Below, piece by piece: positions 8,193 through 17,382 of a DNA stretch of 57,301 nt. The stretch lies in the NCBI GenBank assembly GCA_949288955.1, contig CASEMS010000028.1, positions 1 through 57,301 of the forward strand. Direction: 5' to 3'. A model generated the notes under the pieces. The model was not told where the DNA came from. It worked only from the letters and a program-made list of their open reading frames with translations, and did not search any database. Origin of the DNA: an uncultured Lentisphaeraceae bacterium. Its GTDB lineage: Bacteria; Verrucomicrobiota; Kiritimatiellia; RFP12; DVOR01. Positions within the stretch are counted from its first letter, which is position 1. The number at the start of each line of letters is the position of its first letter. The position numbers and the translations under genes were made by a program.

Positions 8193-8956
8193 GCATTCTC
8201 CTTGCCTTGGCGCAATTTTCCTTGCCAGGGCGGCGGGGCGGCGGGGCGCGGTTTGGGGCGGGCGCCGCGCAACACCTTGAGCGCGGTGCGCTTGCGACGC
8301 GTCTGGGCGTCGTCGTAGCCTTCGCTGAGAGCCTCGTCCGGGTCGCCGCCCGCCTCCAGGAAACACCGATAAAGGCTGCGCGCACGCCCCCAGGCGCGCA
8401 GGGCCTCGTCGGGGAAACCGTTGGCGCAGAGGATGTCGCCGAGGTGGTCGAAGTAGAGGGGGCCGGGGTGCGCCTCCATCGCGAAGACGTCCAACATCGT
8501 CTGCAACGCCTCGGCGGGGAGGCCGCAGCGGAGCTGCGCGTAAGCCAAGGTGTCGAGGCTCGCCCCCTCCCAATGGCGGTTGCCGCGCATCAGGGCGAGG
8601 GCGGCCTGCGGGTCGCCGCCGGAGACGAGGATCGTCCAGGCCAGGTCATTGCGGATAAGATCGTTCGCGGGAAAGGCACGGTGCCACGCCATCAGCTCCG
8701 ACACGGTGAGGCTGCGGTTGACGCCGTGCAGGACGATGGCGACATCGACCAGGAACCCGGCCGTCCGCGCGTCGCCCACCTCCCCAAAGGCCTGGGCGAG
8801 GCGGAGCGTCTTGCGTGCGCTGTCGCGCACCTGCCACGCCTGCGGCAGGGCGAGCGAAGCGGCACGCTGGTAGGCGTCGAGCGCGAAGGCCGCCTCCTGC
8901 GCGGGGGCCGAGACGGCGAGGAGGCCAAGGGCGAGCAAGGTGACGAGGCGGCGCAT
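8189..8956 (-). CDS. Secreted TPR-repeat protein, end of the polysaccharide operon
   Basis: A 255-residue protein with a signal peptide (LVTLLALGLLAVSAPAQ) and helical repeats of TPR type (NDLAWTILVSGGDPQAALAL; SLDTLAYAQLRCGLPAEAL; FDHLGDILCANGFPDEALRA), then a basic Pro/Lys/Arg tail. Such proteins serve as periplasmic scaffolds; the partner is unknown. Its ATG overlaps the stop of rfbC by one base (TGATG), so it is translationally coupled to the sugar-nucleotide genes. Its 3' end carries the promoter of the pilus operon, which may let read-through from the polysaccharide operon reach the pilus genes. The start fits the signal peptide. Confidence 0.7.
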   Translation of the reverse strand: MRRLVTLLALGLLAVSAPAQEAAFALDAYQRAASLALPQAWQVRDSARKTLRLAQAFGEVGDARTAGFLVDVAIVLHGVNRSLTVSELMAWHRAFPANDLIRNDLAWTILVSGGDPQAALALMRGNRHWEGASLDTLAYAQLRCGLPAEALQTMLDVFAMEAHPGPLYFDHLGDILCANGFPDEALRAWGRARSLYRCFLEAGGDPDEALSEGYDDAQTRRKRTALKVLRGARPKPRPAAPPPWQGKLRQGKENA

Positions 8957-9507
8957 CACGGTTCCCAAGGCTCGATCTGCGCGAGGAGGGGGTGGCGGAG
9001 ATCTTTTTCGGAGAGCAGGGGCGGCACGCCAAGGTCGGGCCACGGGATGGCGAGGGCGGGGTCGTCGAAGCGAAGCCCGCGCTCGGCCTCGGGGCAATAG
9101 AGATTGTCGCACTTGTAGGCGAAGCGCGTGCGCTCCTCCAACACGGCGAAGCCGTGGGCGAAGCCCCGGGGAATGTAGAATTGGAGGGCGTTCTCGGCGG
9201 TGAGCAGGACGGCGACGTGCCGACCGAAGGTGGGCGACCCCCTGCGGATGTCCACCGCCACGTCCCAGACGGCGCCCCGAAGGACGCGCACGAGCTTGGC
9301 CTGGGCGTGGGCGCCGGCCTGCCAGTGGAGCCCGCGCACGACGCCGCGGGCGGATTCGCTCTCGTTGTCCTGCACGAAGTCGGCGGGGATGCCGGCGGCC
9401 TTGTAGCGCGCGGCGTTGTAGGTCTCGCAAAAGGAACCCCGCGCGTCGCGGAAGAGGGTCGGCCGAACGATCTTGACGCCCGCCAGGGCGGTGTCGGAGA
9501 CCTCCAT
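8956..9507 (-). CDS. rfbC: dTDP-4-dehydrorhamnose 3,5-epimerase
   Basis: Third enzyme of dTDP-L-rhamnose synthesis (RmlC), a cytoplasmic cupin that epimerises C3 and C5 of the 4-keto sugar. Family hallmarks are visible in order: LFRDARGSFCETYN, QDNESESARGVVRGLHWQ (with the catalytic His of GLHWQ), RGAVWDVAVDIRRGSPTFG and the YIPRGFAHGF motif. The 183-residue length is normal. I chose the ATG at 9507, 2 bp before the rfbA stop, rather than an upstream in-frame ATG, because homology begins there. The last codon overlaps the TPR gene start. rfbB and rfbD are not in this window. Confidence 0.93.
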   Translation of the reverse strand: MEVSDTALAGVKIVRPTLFRDARGSFCETYNAARYKAAGIPADFVQDNESESARGVVRGLHWQAGAHAQAKLVRVLRGAVWDVAVDIRRGSPTFGRHVAVLLTAENALQFYIPRGFAHGFAVLEERTRFAYKCDNLYCPEAERGLRFDDPALAIPWPDLGVPPLLSEKDLRHPLLAQIEPWEP

Positions 9508-9508
9508 C

Positions 9509-10399
9509 TCAGGCCTCCCCCCGGGGCTCGGGCTCGCGGGCGAGCAAGTCCAGCAGATAGTCGCCATAGGCGGACTTCGCCAAGCGCGTGGCCTCGGCGC
9601 GGAGCTGGTCGGAGCCGATGAAGCCCATGCGCCAGGCGATCTCCTCCACGCACGCCACGCGCAGCCCCTGGCAGGTCTGCACGGTGCGGACGTAGTTGGA
9701 GGCCTCCAGGAGGGAGTCGTGCGTGCCGGTGTCGAGCCACGCGAAGCCGCGCCCCAACAGCTTGACGTTCAGGCGCCCCTGCTCCAGATAGGCACGGTTC
9801 ACGTCGGTGATCTCATACTCCCCCCGCGCGGAGGGCCTGAGCCCGGCGGCGATGCGCACCACGTCGTTGTCATAGAAGTAAAGGCCCGTCACGGCGTAGT
9901 GGCTCTTCGGCGCCTTCGGCTTCTCCTCGATGGAGACCGCCCGCCCCCGCGCGTCGAAGGCGACCACGCCGAAGCGTTCCGGGTCGCGCACGTAATAGCC
10001 GAAGACCGTCGCGCCGGGCGCGCGGTCGGCCGCCCGCAGCATCCGCGTGAAGCTCTGCCCATGGAAGAGGTTGTCGCCCAGGATCAGGCACACCGGGTCG
10101 TCCCCGATGAAGTCCCGCCCCAGCACGAAAGCCTGCGCCAAGCCGTTGGGCGCCTCCTGCACCTTGTAGGAGAGGCGCAGCCCCAACCGTGCGCCATCGC
10201 CCAGCAGACGCTCAAAGAGCGGCGTCGCCTCCGGCGTGGAGATGACCAGGATCTCCCGGATGCCCGCCAACATGAGCGTGGCGAGCGGGTAATAGACCAT
10301 CGGCTTGTCGTAGACCGGCAGGAGCTGCTTGCAGACCACGCCGGTGGCCGGCCACAGCCGCGTGCCGGCGCCGCCGGCCAGAATGATCCCCTTACGCAT
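9509..10399 (-). CDS. rfbA: Glucose-1-phosphate thymidylyltransferase
   Basis: Makes dTDP-glucose from dTTP and glucose-1-phosphate, the entry step to dTDP-rhamnose. The nucleotide-binding signature [17 protein letters not shown] stands at the very N-terminus, followed by [29 protein letters not shown] and [19 protein letters not shown], and near the end [17 protein letters not shown], all typical of RmlA. Length 296 residues is usual. The ATG overlaps the last 8 bases of the O-antigen ligase-like gene (ATGCGTAA), which implies translational coupling. Confidence 0.95.
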   Translation of the reverse strand: MRKGIILAGGAGTRLWPATGVVCKQLLPVYDKPMVYYPLATLMLAGIREILVISTPEATPLFERLLGDGARLGLRLSYKVQEAPNGLAQAFVLGRDFIGDDPVCLILGDNLFHGQSFTRMLRAADRAPGATVFGYYVRDPERFGVVAFDARGRAVSIEEKPKAPKSHYAVTGLYFYDNDVVRIAAGLRPSARGEYEITDVNRAYLEQGRLNVKLLGRGFAWLDTGTHDSLLEASNYVRTVQTCQGLRVACVEEIAWRMGFIGSDQLRAEATRLAKSAYGDYLLDLLAREPEPRGEA

Positions 10400-12158
10400 G
10401 GTGCGCCTCACCCCCGGCCTCATCCTCGTCGTCCTCATCCTCATCGCCCACGGCGCGCCGCGCCGCCTCGGCCGGGGCCGGCTCCAGACGGCCCGCCACC
10501 GTGCGATGGCCCACCACGAAGCCCGACGCGCAGACGAAGGCCAGCCCATAGAGCAACATGCACGCCGCGCTCCGGAAGACCAGGTCGATGAAACTGTGGG
10601 CCGCGATCAGCGCCGTCGCCACGAAGGCGAAGACGCAAAAGACGTTCAGCCGGTTCAACCAACAGCGATCCGCCTGCTCGTCGCTCACCGTGTACGCCGG
10701 GCTGGCCAGCAGCGTCCGCAGGAACGGAAGCGCCAACGCCAACGCGCACCCCAGCATGAGGCCGAAGCCCACCCAGCCATGCTCCGCCAGGAACTGAAGC
10801 GTGTCGTTGTGGACGTTCGCCTGGCCCACGCCCATGCGCTTGCCCATCCACGTGCGCTCCTCCGGGTCATCCTGGTTGATGTACGAGGCGTTCAGCCAAC
10901 GGAAACTCCACGCGCCCGTGCCGCAGACCGGGTGATCCGCCGCCTGACGCTGCGCCAAGATGCCCTGATAGCCCGAACGCATCAGCATCGGATGCGCGAA
11001 GAACGCCCCCCAATCCGTCTGCGCGATCTCCCCCAGCACCTCATCCACCCACGGCATCGCCGTGTAGGTCGGCATCGCACCCGCCGCCTCACGCTCCGCC
11101 TGGGTCGTCGCCACGCGCAAAGCCTGCGCGCGCGCCGCGTTCGCCGTCACCGCGTGCATCCGGAAGCCCGCCGTCCCCAACACCACCACCGCCGCCGCCA
11201 GCAACGTCCCCGTCACCACCCACCGCACATTCCCCGGCATCGTGCCGAAATAACGCACCGGCACGTAAAGCGCCGTGAACGCCAGCACCGCCAACGTGAA
11301 GAGCATCCCCGCCCGCGACCCCGACAGCACCCCCGAGACCGCGCACAACGCCGCGCACAGCCCATAGACCCACGGCGGCATCCGCGTATGCTCCCGATGC
11401 TCCAGCGCCCACAGCGTCATCCCCACCGACAGCGCCATCACCGCCGGGAACCAACACGCCGCGTGGTTCGGATAGCCGAAGGTCGCGAAGAAAAACGCCT
11501 TCGTCTCCATCCCCCAATACAGGAACGTCCCCCCCACCGCGTACTGCGCGATCCCCGCCACCGAGAGCACCCCGCCCATCACGCACACAAACCCCATCAG
11601 CCACCGCTTCGACCGCGCCAGCAACGCGTGCCGCACCGCCAACACCGCCACCAACGACGGCGGGAACCAATTCAGCACCCCCCACGCCTCGTCCGAGCGC
11701 AGACACCACGGCAGCCACCCCCACGGCTGCGACCCCAGCGCATACCACACGAACTCCCCCTGCCCCCGAGGCGCCGGCAGCTGCGCCACCTTCTCCGCCC
11801 ACTCCCCCGGCACCAACCAATCGAACGCCGGGCTCACCCGCACCCACGCCCGCGCCGCCCCATCCCACACCGCGAAGACGCACCCATTCAGCCACTGGAT
11901 GACCAAGAACCCCACCAACGCCACCGCCAGCCACGCCAGCGGATCCCGCACCACCCCCCGCCATACCCGGCGCCGCGCGTCGAAGAGCGACTCCCCCACC
12001 CGCTGCTCCGGCAACACCAACGCCGCCTCCGCCAACAACAACGTCAGCCAAGGCGTCCACGGCGTCAGCCACGGGCCCACCACGCCCCCCCCCAGCCACG
12101 TGAACAACACCGCCAACAGCGCGACCAACGCGCACACCACAGTCCGTTCGATTGCCAT
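10392..12158 (-). CDS. O-antigen ligase/polymerase family membrane protein
   Basis: A 588-residue polytopic membrane protein of the Wzy_C (O-antigen ligase WaaL / polymerase) family. It has about a dozen hydrophobic segments. The family's hallmark sits in the second half, [19 protein letters not shown] and, later, the [19 protein letters not shown] loop with the conserved His. It probably joins or polymerises surface polysaccharide on the periplasmic face, with rfbA and rfbC downstream supplying activated rhamnose. The ATG at 12158 lies only 9 bases after a TATACT -10, leaving almost no leader, and there is no clear ribosome site. A later start cannot be excluded, but would shorten the first helix. 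Confidence 0.85.
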   Translation of the reverse strand: MAIERTVVCALVALLAVLFTWLGGGVVGPWLTPWTPWLTLLLAEAALVLPEQRVGESLFDARRRVWRGVVRDPLAWLAVALVGFLVIQWLNGCVFAVWDGAARAWVRVSPAFDWLVPGEWAEKVAQLPAPRGQGEFVWYALGSQPWGWLPWCLRSDEAWGVLNWFPPSLVAVLAVRHALLARSKRWLMGFVCVMGGVLSVAGIAQYAVGGTFLYWGMETKAFFFATFGYPNHAACWFPAVMALSVGMTLWALEHREHTRMPPWVYGLCAALCAVSGVLSGSRAGMLFTLAVLAFTALYVPVRYFGTMPGNVRWVVTGTLLAAAVVVLGTAGFRMHAVTANAARAQALRVATTQAEREAAGAMPTYTAMPWVDEVLGEIAQTDWGAFFAHPMLMRSGYQGILAQRQAADHPVCGTGAWSFRWLNASYINQDDPEERTWMGKRMGVGQANVHNDTLQFLAEHGWVGFGLMLGCALALALPFLRTLLASPAYTVSDEQADRCWLNRLNVFCVFAFVATALIAAHSFIDLVFRSAACMLLYGLAFVCASGFVVGHRTVAGRLEPAPAEAARRAVGDEDEDDEDEAGGEAHHA

Positions 12159-12167
12159 AACCCCGCC

Positions 12168-12176
12168 AGTATACCA
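12168..12176 (-). promoter_or_regulatory. Extended -10 promoter of the polysaccharide operon
   Basis: Minus-strand TGGTATACT, an extended -10. The expected transcript start falls 2-3 bases before the ATG of the O-antigen ligase-like gene, so the mRNA would be nearly leaderless. No good -35 is visible. Confidence 0.6.
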
Positions 12177-12518
12177 CACTCCGCCCCCACGCCGCAAAGC
12201 GCACCCACCCACGACGAGGAGAACACAATCACAAAGGCCACAAAGAACACAAAGGGTGGCGCGGGCGTGGCCCGCGCAGGACTGGATGGACGCCGAGAGG
12301 AGACCACTAAGGCCACGAAGGGGGACACAGAGGGACACGAAGACCTCAAAGAGGGGCGCGGGCGTGGCCCGCGCAGGACTGCCAGAAAGAAAGAAGGCGG
12401 GCGGCCAGACCTCCGAGGCCGTCCTTCAAGTCCTTCACGTCCTTCAGGTCCTTTCCGCCTAAAAGACATCCAGGGGAGGAGACCGCTACAACACCGCACG
12501 GCGAAGCTCACTTGGGCA

Positions 12519-12599
12519 GCGCGGGAGGCGAGGGCGGTAGGGAGCGGTCAGCGGGCAAAGCCCGCAGAGCGACCGGCGGAGCCCGCAAGCCTCCCGCGC
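12519..12599. repeat. 81-bp palindromic element, copy 1
   Basis: Begins with GCGCGGGAGGC and ends with its exact complement GCCTCCCGCGC. Inside it has a second hairpin, GCGGGC-AAA-GCCCGC, and a weaker pair GAGCGGTC/GACCGGC. Preceded by CTCACTTGGGCA, as is copy 2. This is a REP- or MITE-like unit that could fold into a cloverleaf as RNA or single-stranded DNA. Confidence 0.85.
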
Positions 12600-12777
12600 C
12601 CCATTTGCGTCTTCGCGGTTCCCTCTTGGATAGCACGAGGGGAAACCGCAGATTGCGCGGATTGGGGCGGATTGGTGGTCGGCTACCGCCGACAGGACTG
12701 CCAGGAAGGAGACCACCAAGGACACAAGGGGGGACACAGAAGGGACACGAAGCACGACGAGGGGACTCACTTGGGCA

Positions 12778-12858
12778 GCGCGGGAGGCGAGGGCGGTAGG
12801 GAGCGGTCAGCGGGCAAAGCCCGCAGAGCGACCGGCGGAGCCCGCAAGCCTCCCGCGC
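12778..12858. repeat. 81-bp palindromic element, copy 2
   Basis: Essentially identical to copy 1, 259 bp downstream in the same orientation, with the same 12 bases in front of it. Followed by a CCTTGCGTCTTTGCGGT repeat. Confidence 0.85.
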
Positions 12859-12994
12859 CCCATTCTCCCGCGCACCCTTGCGTCTTTGCGGTCAAAACCA
12901 CCGCAAGCCTCCCGCGCACCCTTGCGTCTTTGCGGTTGAACCAAGGGAGGGCCCGGCCACGCCCCACTCCCTGGATCGGGGGCTATCCCACCTT

Positions 12995-13050
12995 GGATCA
13001 GCCGCTGATCCTCCTTGACTCAGCCGCCGATCCTCCTCGGGTGAGCCGCC
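12995..13050. repeat. GGATCAGCCGCTGATCC-type repeats
   Basis: Two or three degenerate copies of the 14-bp GGATCGGCGGCTGA core in both orientations, marking the right end of the repeat block. From 13051 to 13184 nothing further is recognised. Confidence 0.6.
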
Positions 13051-13184
13051 AAACCTCCATCCCGCCCTTGCTTCGTGGCCTTCGTGCGCTCCCAAACCCC
13101 TGGCGGAGCTGTCGACGGCAATCGCCCCCCAAGCCGCCAGAATCCGCGCAATCCGTGGTTTCCCCATCGCGCGAACAAACCCGT

Positions 13185-13214
13185 TTGACAAAACAACACA
13201 GGAAAGAGTACCTT
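13185..13214 (+). promoter_or_regulatory. Candidate promoter of the low-GC gene cluster
   Basis: A perfect -35 TTGACA (13185-13190) is followed after 18 bases by TACCTT. It lies where base composition drops, about 190 bases before the first gene. Only moderately supported because the -10 is weak. Confidence 0.4.
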
Positions 13215-13408
13215 ATCAGCATACGTTTGAGCTGAGGTGATGACCCTCACAGGCCCTCTCACCACGCCTCAGACGCACAGAAAGAATGCGTCACGCATAC
13301 TTTCGTCCGATGGAAATTAGCACCTTTCATGAGAGGACGAACGTATCGCGGAGGCGCGTCCGGTTCATTCCGGGCGTTTCGTCCCCGCCACAAAAAAGGA
13401 GACGAAGG

Positions 13409-13813
13409 ATGGCAGAAACGGAAGACGAAAAGAAGTTGCGTGAAAATATCTGCAACATCGCGCACACTTACCTGCAAGACGGTGTAAGTGAGTTGGAGCA
13501 AGTTCTAAAGACAGATGGAAAAGTTGCTCCGGATGTTAGACGCCTTGCAGATAATGCAACCCTCTCTTGTTCTTCGTCTGAAGGCGGGGTTCGCCGAGAG
13601 GTTTTTGTGTCGAAGAAAAATGGAATTCTCGAAGTCAAAATCAATAAAACACCAAAGGAGAAAATATGGACACCTGCGTTGGTTATTCTCCTTGTTTTCG
13701 GCCTGTTAGTCCTGATAGTTGGATGTTGTAACAGTTTGCAGACAACACCCAACGCAAAATGGGGCCTTCATATGCCCTTTGGTTTAAGCTTCATTGTTTG
13801 TCAGGAGAGATAA
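13409..13813 (+). CDS. Unrecognised small protein with one membrane helix
   Basis: A 134-residue protein I do not recognise. The first 80 residues are charged and helical (MAETEDEKKLRENICNIA...), a short beta-rich stretch follows (REVFVSKKNGILEVKINK), then a strong hydrophobic helix (TPALVILLVFGLLVLIVGCC) and a short tail. I chose the ATG at 13409 because AAGGAG is 8 bases upstream; an in-frame ATG at 13286 lacks a site. Codon use and GC are clearly lower than in most of the window, shared with the next two genes. The following gene starts 4 bases after its stop, so they form an operon and probably act together at the membrane. Confidence 0.6.
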   Translation: MAETEDEKKLRENICNIAHTYLQDGVSELEQVLKTDGKVAPDVRRLADNATLSCSSSEGGVRREVFVSKKNGILEVKINKTPKEKIWTPALVILLVFGLLVLIVGCCNSLQTTPNAKWGLHMPFGLSFIVCQER

Positions 13814-13817
13814 TGCC

Positions 13818-14519
13818 ATGAGTTGTGAGACACAATCTAAGTTGTCTGCAGATCAAATCTACGAACGGTTGTGGCAGGCGCGCGACACGGAGATAAACTC
13901 GCTGTGGCAACGTTCGGTGTTGCTGGGGACATTTCTTGCATTGTCCTACGCAGGCTATGGTGCGCTGTTTGTCCAAGACGATGTGGCACGAAAATTGGCG
14001 GAGGGCTGCCTTATTCACTGGCAAGCCTTTGGGGTCGCACTTTTAGGCATGGTCTTCTCGTTCCTGTGGACACATATGGCCAAAGCCTCGAAAGCGTGGT
14101 ATGAAGTTCACGAAGCGATTATTGGAGAGTTTGGCGATCGATGGCAAAAGAAGCATTGCCTATCAACAGTTGCTGGTTGCCCCTGTATCGATTTGAGTCC
14201 TTTTGTGGGATTCAATCACTACAAGGAAGAGACTATTGAAAAGCGTTGTCCGCCACGCGACCTGTTCATATTCTCCTCTGACGCCGGTCGCACATCTCCT
14301 GCCAGAATCAATATTGTTATCGGCATTTTTTCGTTCAGTCTTTGGTTTCTCTTGGCGGTAGCGCACGTTGTGTGCCTAAGTCCCGCCAATCGCGAACTCG
14401 CCACACGTTTGCTCTGCGGTCGAGGCAACGTGTTGATTGGCATAGGCATATTGACCCTTACCTTCGTTGTTTTAAGGTTCGTGATTCTTCCACAGATCAG
14501 AAGTTCCATCTTGAAGTGA
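13818..14519 (+). CDS. Four-helix membrane protein, function unknown
   Basis: A 233-residue protein with two hydrophobic pairs: about residues 30-50 and 68-90, then 165-190 and 205-228. The N-terminus (IYERLWQARDTEINSLWQRS) is an amphipathic helix rich in Trp and charged residues, a pattern seen in small membrane proteins of the RipA-like type, but the match is only by eye. The central soluble part holds Cys residues (HCLSTVAGCPCIDL). AGGAG precedes the ATG by 10 bases. It overlaps nothing, but is packed between the small protein and the LRR gene on the same strand, in the lower-GC segment, which suggests a shared and perhaps transferred unit. Confidence 0.6.
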   Translation: MSCETQSKLSADQIYERLWQARDTEINSLWQRSVLLGTFLALSYAGYGALFVQDDVARKLAEGCLIHWQAFGVALLGMVFSFLWTHMAKASKAWYEVHEAIIGEFGDRWQKKHCLSTVAGCPCIDLSPFVGFNHYKEETIEKRCPPRDLFIFSSDAGRTSPARINIVIGIFSFSLWFLLAVAHVVCLSPANRELATRLLCGRGNVLIGIGILTLTFVVLRFVILPQIRSSILK

Positions 14520-14538
14520 AAGTTGAAAGGAGTCCGTC

Positions 14539-17379
14539 ATGAAGTTTTCGATTGTGGCATTGTTGGGCTTATTGACTCTGCCTCTGCTCGCCGATACGTG
14601 GGAAGACCCTGAGACGGGAATCGTTTGGAAGTATTCCGTCGGGCAGGGAGGGGTCTCAATCTATTCGGTTGAGAATGCCAAGGGAGCCGTGAGTATTCCC
14701 AATCTCCTTCCCGGTCCGTTGGGGATGCACGGGGTCTTCCAGTTAGATGTGTACCTTTTCAGAGGAAATACAGACATCACATCCGTGAAAATCCCAGACA
14801 GTGTTACATCAATAAGAACGCAATGCTTCGAGGAGTGTACGAATTTGGTGTCCGTCACGGCAGAGGGTGTAATTACAGAGGTTCCAGAACGGTGCTTTGC
14901 AAATTGTAGTAAGTTGGTAAGTGTTACGTTTGCCTCGCCCATCGTTTCCATCGGTGATCGAGCCTTTTATGCGTGCGAGGCACTGGAAACTTTCCCTTTC
15001 AGTGAAGGTCTTGCCACAATTGGGGAGGAAGCCTTTAGCGGCTGTTGGTTACTCAAGGAAGTGACAATCCCAAAGAGTGTGCAAATCATCGAAGCGGGTG
15101 CTTTTTCTGGATGCGGTTCAAATAGCGAAACTTTCTCGCTTACAATCAATGTCGCCAAGGAGAATGTATCAATCGGGGAGTTCGCGTTTTCTACACGTCG
15201 CCCTACACGCTTTGTTTCCACTTGGGTGCCGGAAAATGACGGATCTTTCTTTTACGATCTCCAAGCAATAGGCATCCCAGATGGTGAGACGACTTTGCCA
15301 AATACGTTGTTTCGCACGATGATTGATAGTGCAGGTTGGCTCCAGGCCGATCAGCTCACAACTATTATTTTGCCATCCTCGTTGCGTTATGCGGCACGAG
15401 AGGCTTTTGACATTGGCATGGGGGAGTTTAAACCTACGACTGTTGAAGCCTGTAGCCTCAGCGGAACAATCGAATTTCCTGAGACTATAACAACACTTAA
15501 GATACCTGAAGGGACAAAAACCATTCCGGAAAGTGCATTTATTACTGGCGGATATGTTCCCCTTGAGCAAATTACATCAGTCATTATCCCAGAAGGAGTG
15601 GAGACCATTGCGACCAACGCCTTTACTGGCTTGAAAAGCGTCAAATCGTTTAATCTCCCAGCCACCCTCTCGTCCATAGAAGCTTATGCATTCACCGATG
15701 AGTATGGCGAATCTTGTACCACAAGTATTACCGTAGCGCCAGAGAACAATTACTTTGTCGTTATCAACAATGTTCTTTATACGAAAGCTCTGACACAGGT
15801 GCTCTATGCTGCACCTAGAGCAGACATTGGCAATCTTGTGTTACCTCCGACAATAAACAAAATTATGCAAGGGGCGTTTGTCAAAAACTCTGGACTCACC
15901 AGTATTGTGATTCCAAACGGAGTAAAAGAAATAAGCGGAGCAACTTTTCGCGATTGTAATAATCTTCGTTCTGTATCTCTTCCCGATGGACTCGGAATCA
16001 TCCAATGGGGTGCCTTTGCTGGTTGTCAAAATCTCACAACCATTAAGTTGCCAGACTCATTGGAGACACTTGGGTGGATGGCGTTTCAGGATTGTGCGGC
16101 TCTGAAGGCGATTGAAATCCCAAGTGGCGTAAAGCGGATTGAGGATAATACGTTTTCCGGATGTTCGTCGTTGGAGACGTTGATTATCAACGAGGGCGTG
16201 GAGACAATCAAGGCCGAGGCATTTTATGGGTGCAGCAAGGTTAAAGCATTGCATCTGCCTGCCTCTGTTTCAACAATGCCGTTAGACGCGTTCCCGCCTA
16301 CTTGGAATATGGAATCGTTGACAGTTGCGCAAGACAATCCGCTTTACTTTGCGCAGGACAATATTCTGTACAATAAAGAGCGGACAAAGATTTTGTTGGT
16401 GGCGTGTAAGGGGGTTTCCGGGGAGATTATTATTCCTGAAGGTGTTACACATTTGGATAGCTATCTCTTTTCAAGGTGTGAGAATCTGACTTCCATCACC
16501 CTGCCTGCCTCATTGGCCTCGATGGGGGATTCCATTTTTGCGGGCTGTCCCAATCTCCAAAATATCCATTTTATGGGGAAGGTACCGGAAGGCTTCTCCA
16601 TGAATACGCTTTATGGGGCAACCATTACGTATGAAGAGCCGTATGCGGACGCTTGGCAGGAGGCCATAGCCGTGCAACCGAACAAAGATTCGTGTGAAAC
16701 CAAGGCAACCGTAACGGTCGCCTGTGAACCGATCGGTACCAAACAGCTTCGCGTTCGGTATACCATTCATAGTGATTTGCCTACGGCAAAGGTTCGTGCG
16801 GTCGCATTTCAGGACGGTGTCCGGAGTTTTGCCAATTTTGTCCCTGTTCGGACGGGAGAAGGTGTCCCGAATGGGGAAGAAGTCCCAACAAATGAGGAGC
16901 ATATGTTTGTTTGGGACATTGCCTCGGATTGGAAAACCGATTTGGCCAAGGTGAGCGTGGAAATTCTGGCGCAGGATGGGAACTTGCTACCACAACACCT
17001 TCAAGTGATTCCAACGCTTGACAGCCAAAAAGGGATGACGATTTCACTGAACGACATCTCAAAGTATGCATTCAGTGCTTTGCTGTGGGGGGTGGCAGAA
17101 GAAGATCCTATGTTGACGTTGAAAGATGGACAAGTTTTCATCGGCGACACGTTGGTAGCGGAGGGAGACAAATTGCCCACAAAATTCTCTTGGACTTCTT
17201 CCACTTCCGATTCTGGGTGGAACACCGAGGGCGAGGTTTTACTCAATTATCTTTATGGGAAACTAAACCATCGGGTTTTAGACTATGATGAACGCCAATA
17301 TGTGCAAGACGTTCTACGGAAGTCGATAGAGGCCAACGGTCTTGGGCGTTTGTCGGTGAAGATCGAAGAAGGGGAGTGA
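14539..17379 (+). CDS. BspA-type leucine-rich-repeat secreted surface protein
   Basis: A 946-residue exported protein. After a signal peptide (FSIVALLGLLTLPLLADTW) come about twenty BspA/TpLRR (LRR_5) repeats with the pattern CTNLxSVTxPxSVxxIxxxAFxxC, for example ITSVKIPDSVTSIRTQCF and LTTIKLPDSLETLGWMAF. These build a right-handed surface often used for adhesion to host or other cells. Beyond about residue 710 a beta-sandwich domain (VRYTIHSDLPTAKVRAVAF ... MFVWDIASDWKTDLAKVSV) resembles a domain I associate with secreted Kiritimatiellota and Lentisphaerota proteins. AAAGGAG precedes the start. GC is visibly lower than in the genes after it, hinting at horizontal origin. It ends 3 bp before the dockerin-type gene. 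Confidence 0.88.
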   Translation: MKFSIVALLGLLTLPLLADTWEDPETGIVWKYSVGQGGVSIYSVENAKGAVSIPNLLPGPLGMHGVFQLDVYLFRGNTDITSVKIPDSVTSIRTQCFEECTNLVSVTAEGVITEVPERCFANCSKLVSVTFASPIVSIGDRAFYACEALETFPFSEGLATIGEEAFSGCWLLKEVTIPKSVQIIEAGAFSGCGSNSETFSLTINVAKENVSIGEFAFSTRRPTRFVSTWVPENDGSFFYDLQAIGIPDGETTLPNTLFRTMIDSAGWLQADQLTTIILPSSLRYAAREAFDIGMGEFKPTTVEACSLSGTIEFPETITTLKIPEGTKTIPESAFITGGYVPLEQITSVIIPEGVETIATNAFTGLKSVKSFNLPATLSSIEAYAFTDEYGESCTTSITVAPENNYFVVINNVLYTKALTQVLYAAPRADIGNLVLPPTINKIMQGAFVKNSGLTSIVIPNGVKEISGATFRDCNNLRSVSLPDGLGIIQWGAFAGCQNLTTIKLPDSLETLGWMAFQDCAALKAIEIPSGVKRIEDNTFSGCSSLETLIINEGVETIKAEAFYGCSKVKALHLPASVSTMPLDAFPPTWNMESLTVAQDNPLYFAQDNILYNKERTKILLVACKGVSGEIIIPEGVTHLDSYLFSRCENLTSITLPASLASMGDSIFAGCPNLQNIHFMGKVPEGFSMNTLYGATITYEEPYADAWQEAIAVQPNKDSCETKATVTVACEPIGTKQLRVRYTIHSDLPTAKVRAVAFQDGVRSFANFVPVRTGEGVPNGEEVPTNEEHMFVWDIASDWKTDLAKVSVEILAQDGNLLPQHLQVIPTLDSQKGMTISLNDISKYAFSALLWGVAEEDPMLTLKDGQVFIGDTLVAEGDKLPTKFSWTSSTSDSGWNTEGEVLLNYLYGKLNHRVLDYDERQYVQDVLRKSIEANGLGRLSVKIEEGE

Positions 17380-17382
17380 GCC

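Larger units (their letters stand above)
12200..12980. repeat. Gene-free region packed with dispersed repeats
   Basis: No gene is supported between 12177 and 13184. The content is: three 9-mers CACAAAGGN (12230-12256); two copies of GCGCGGGCGTGGCCCGCGC-AGGACT (from 12257 and from 12355) followed by CACGAAGGGGGACACAGAG-type repeats; four 9-mers GTCCTTCAN (12421-12456); two full 81-bp palindromes (listed separately); and three copies of TTGCGTCTTYGCGGT (about 12608, 12878, 12920). The same vocabulary recurs at 38-40 kb and 46 kb. Confidence 0.8.

Noticed and set aside
12519-12858. Insertion sequence with transposase
   Set aside because: The palindromic units are 81 bp and no transposase or integrase gene was found anywhere in the window.
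13286-13408. N-terminal extension of the 134-residue protein from an upstream ATG
   Set aside because: No ribosome site, and an Arg-rich product unlike the rest. The ATG at 13409 has AAGGAG at a good distance.
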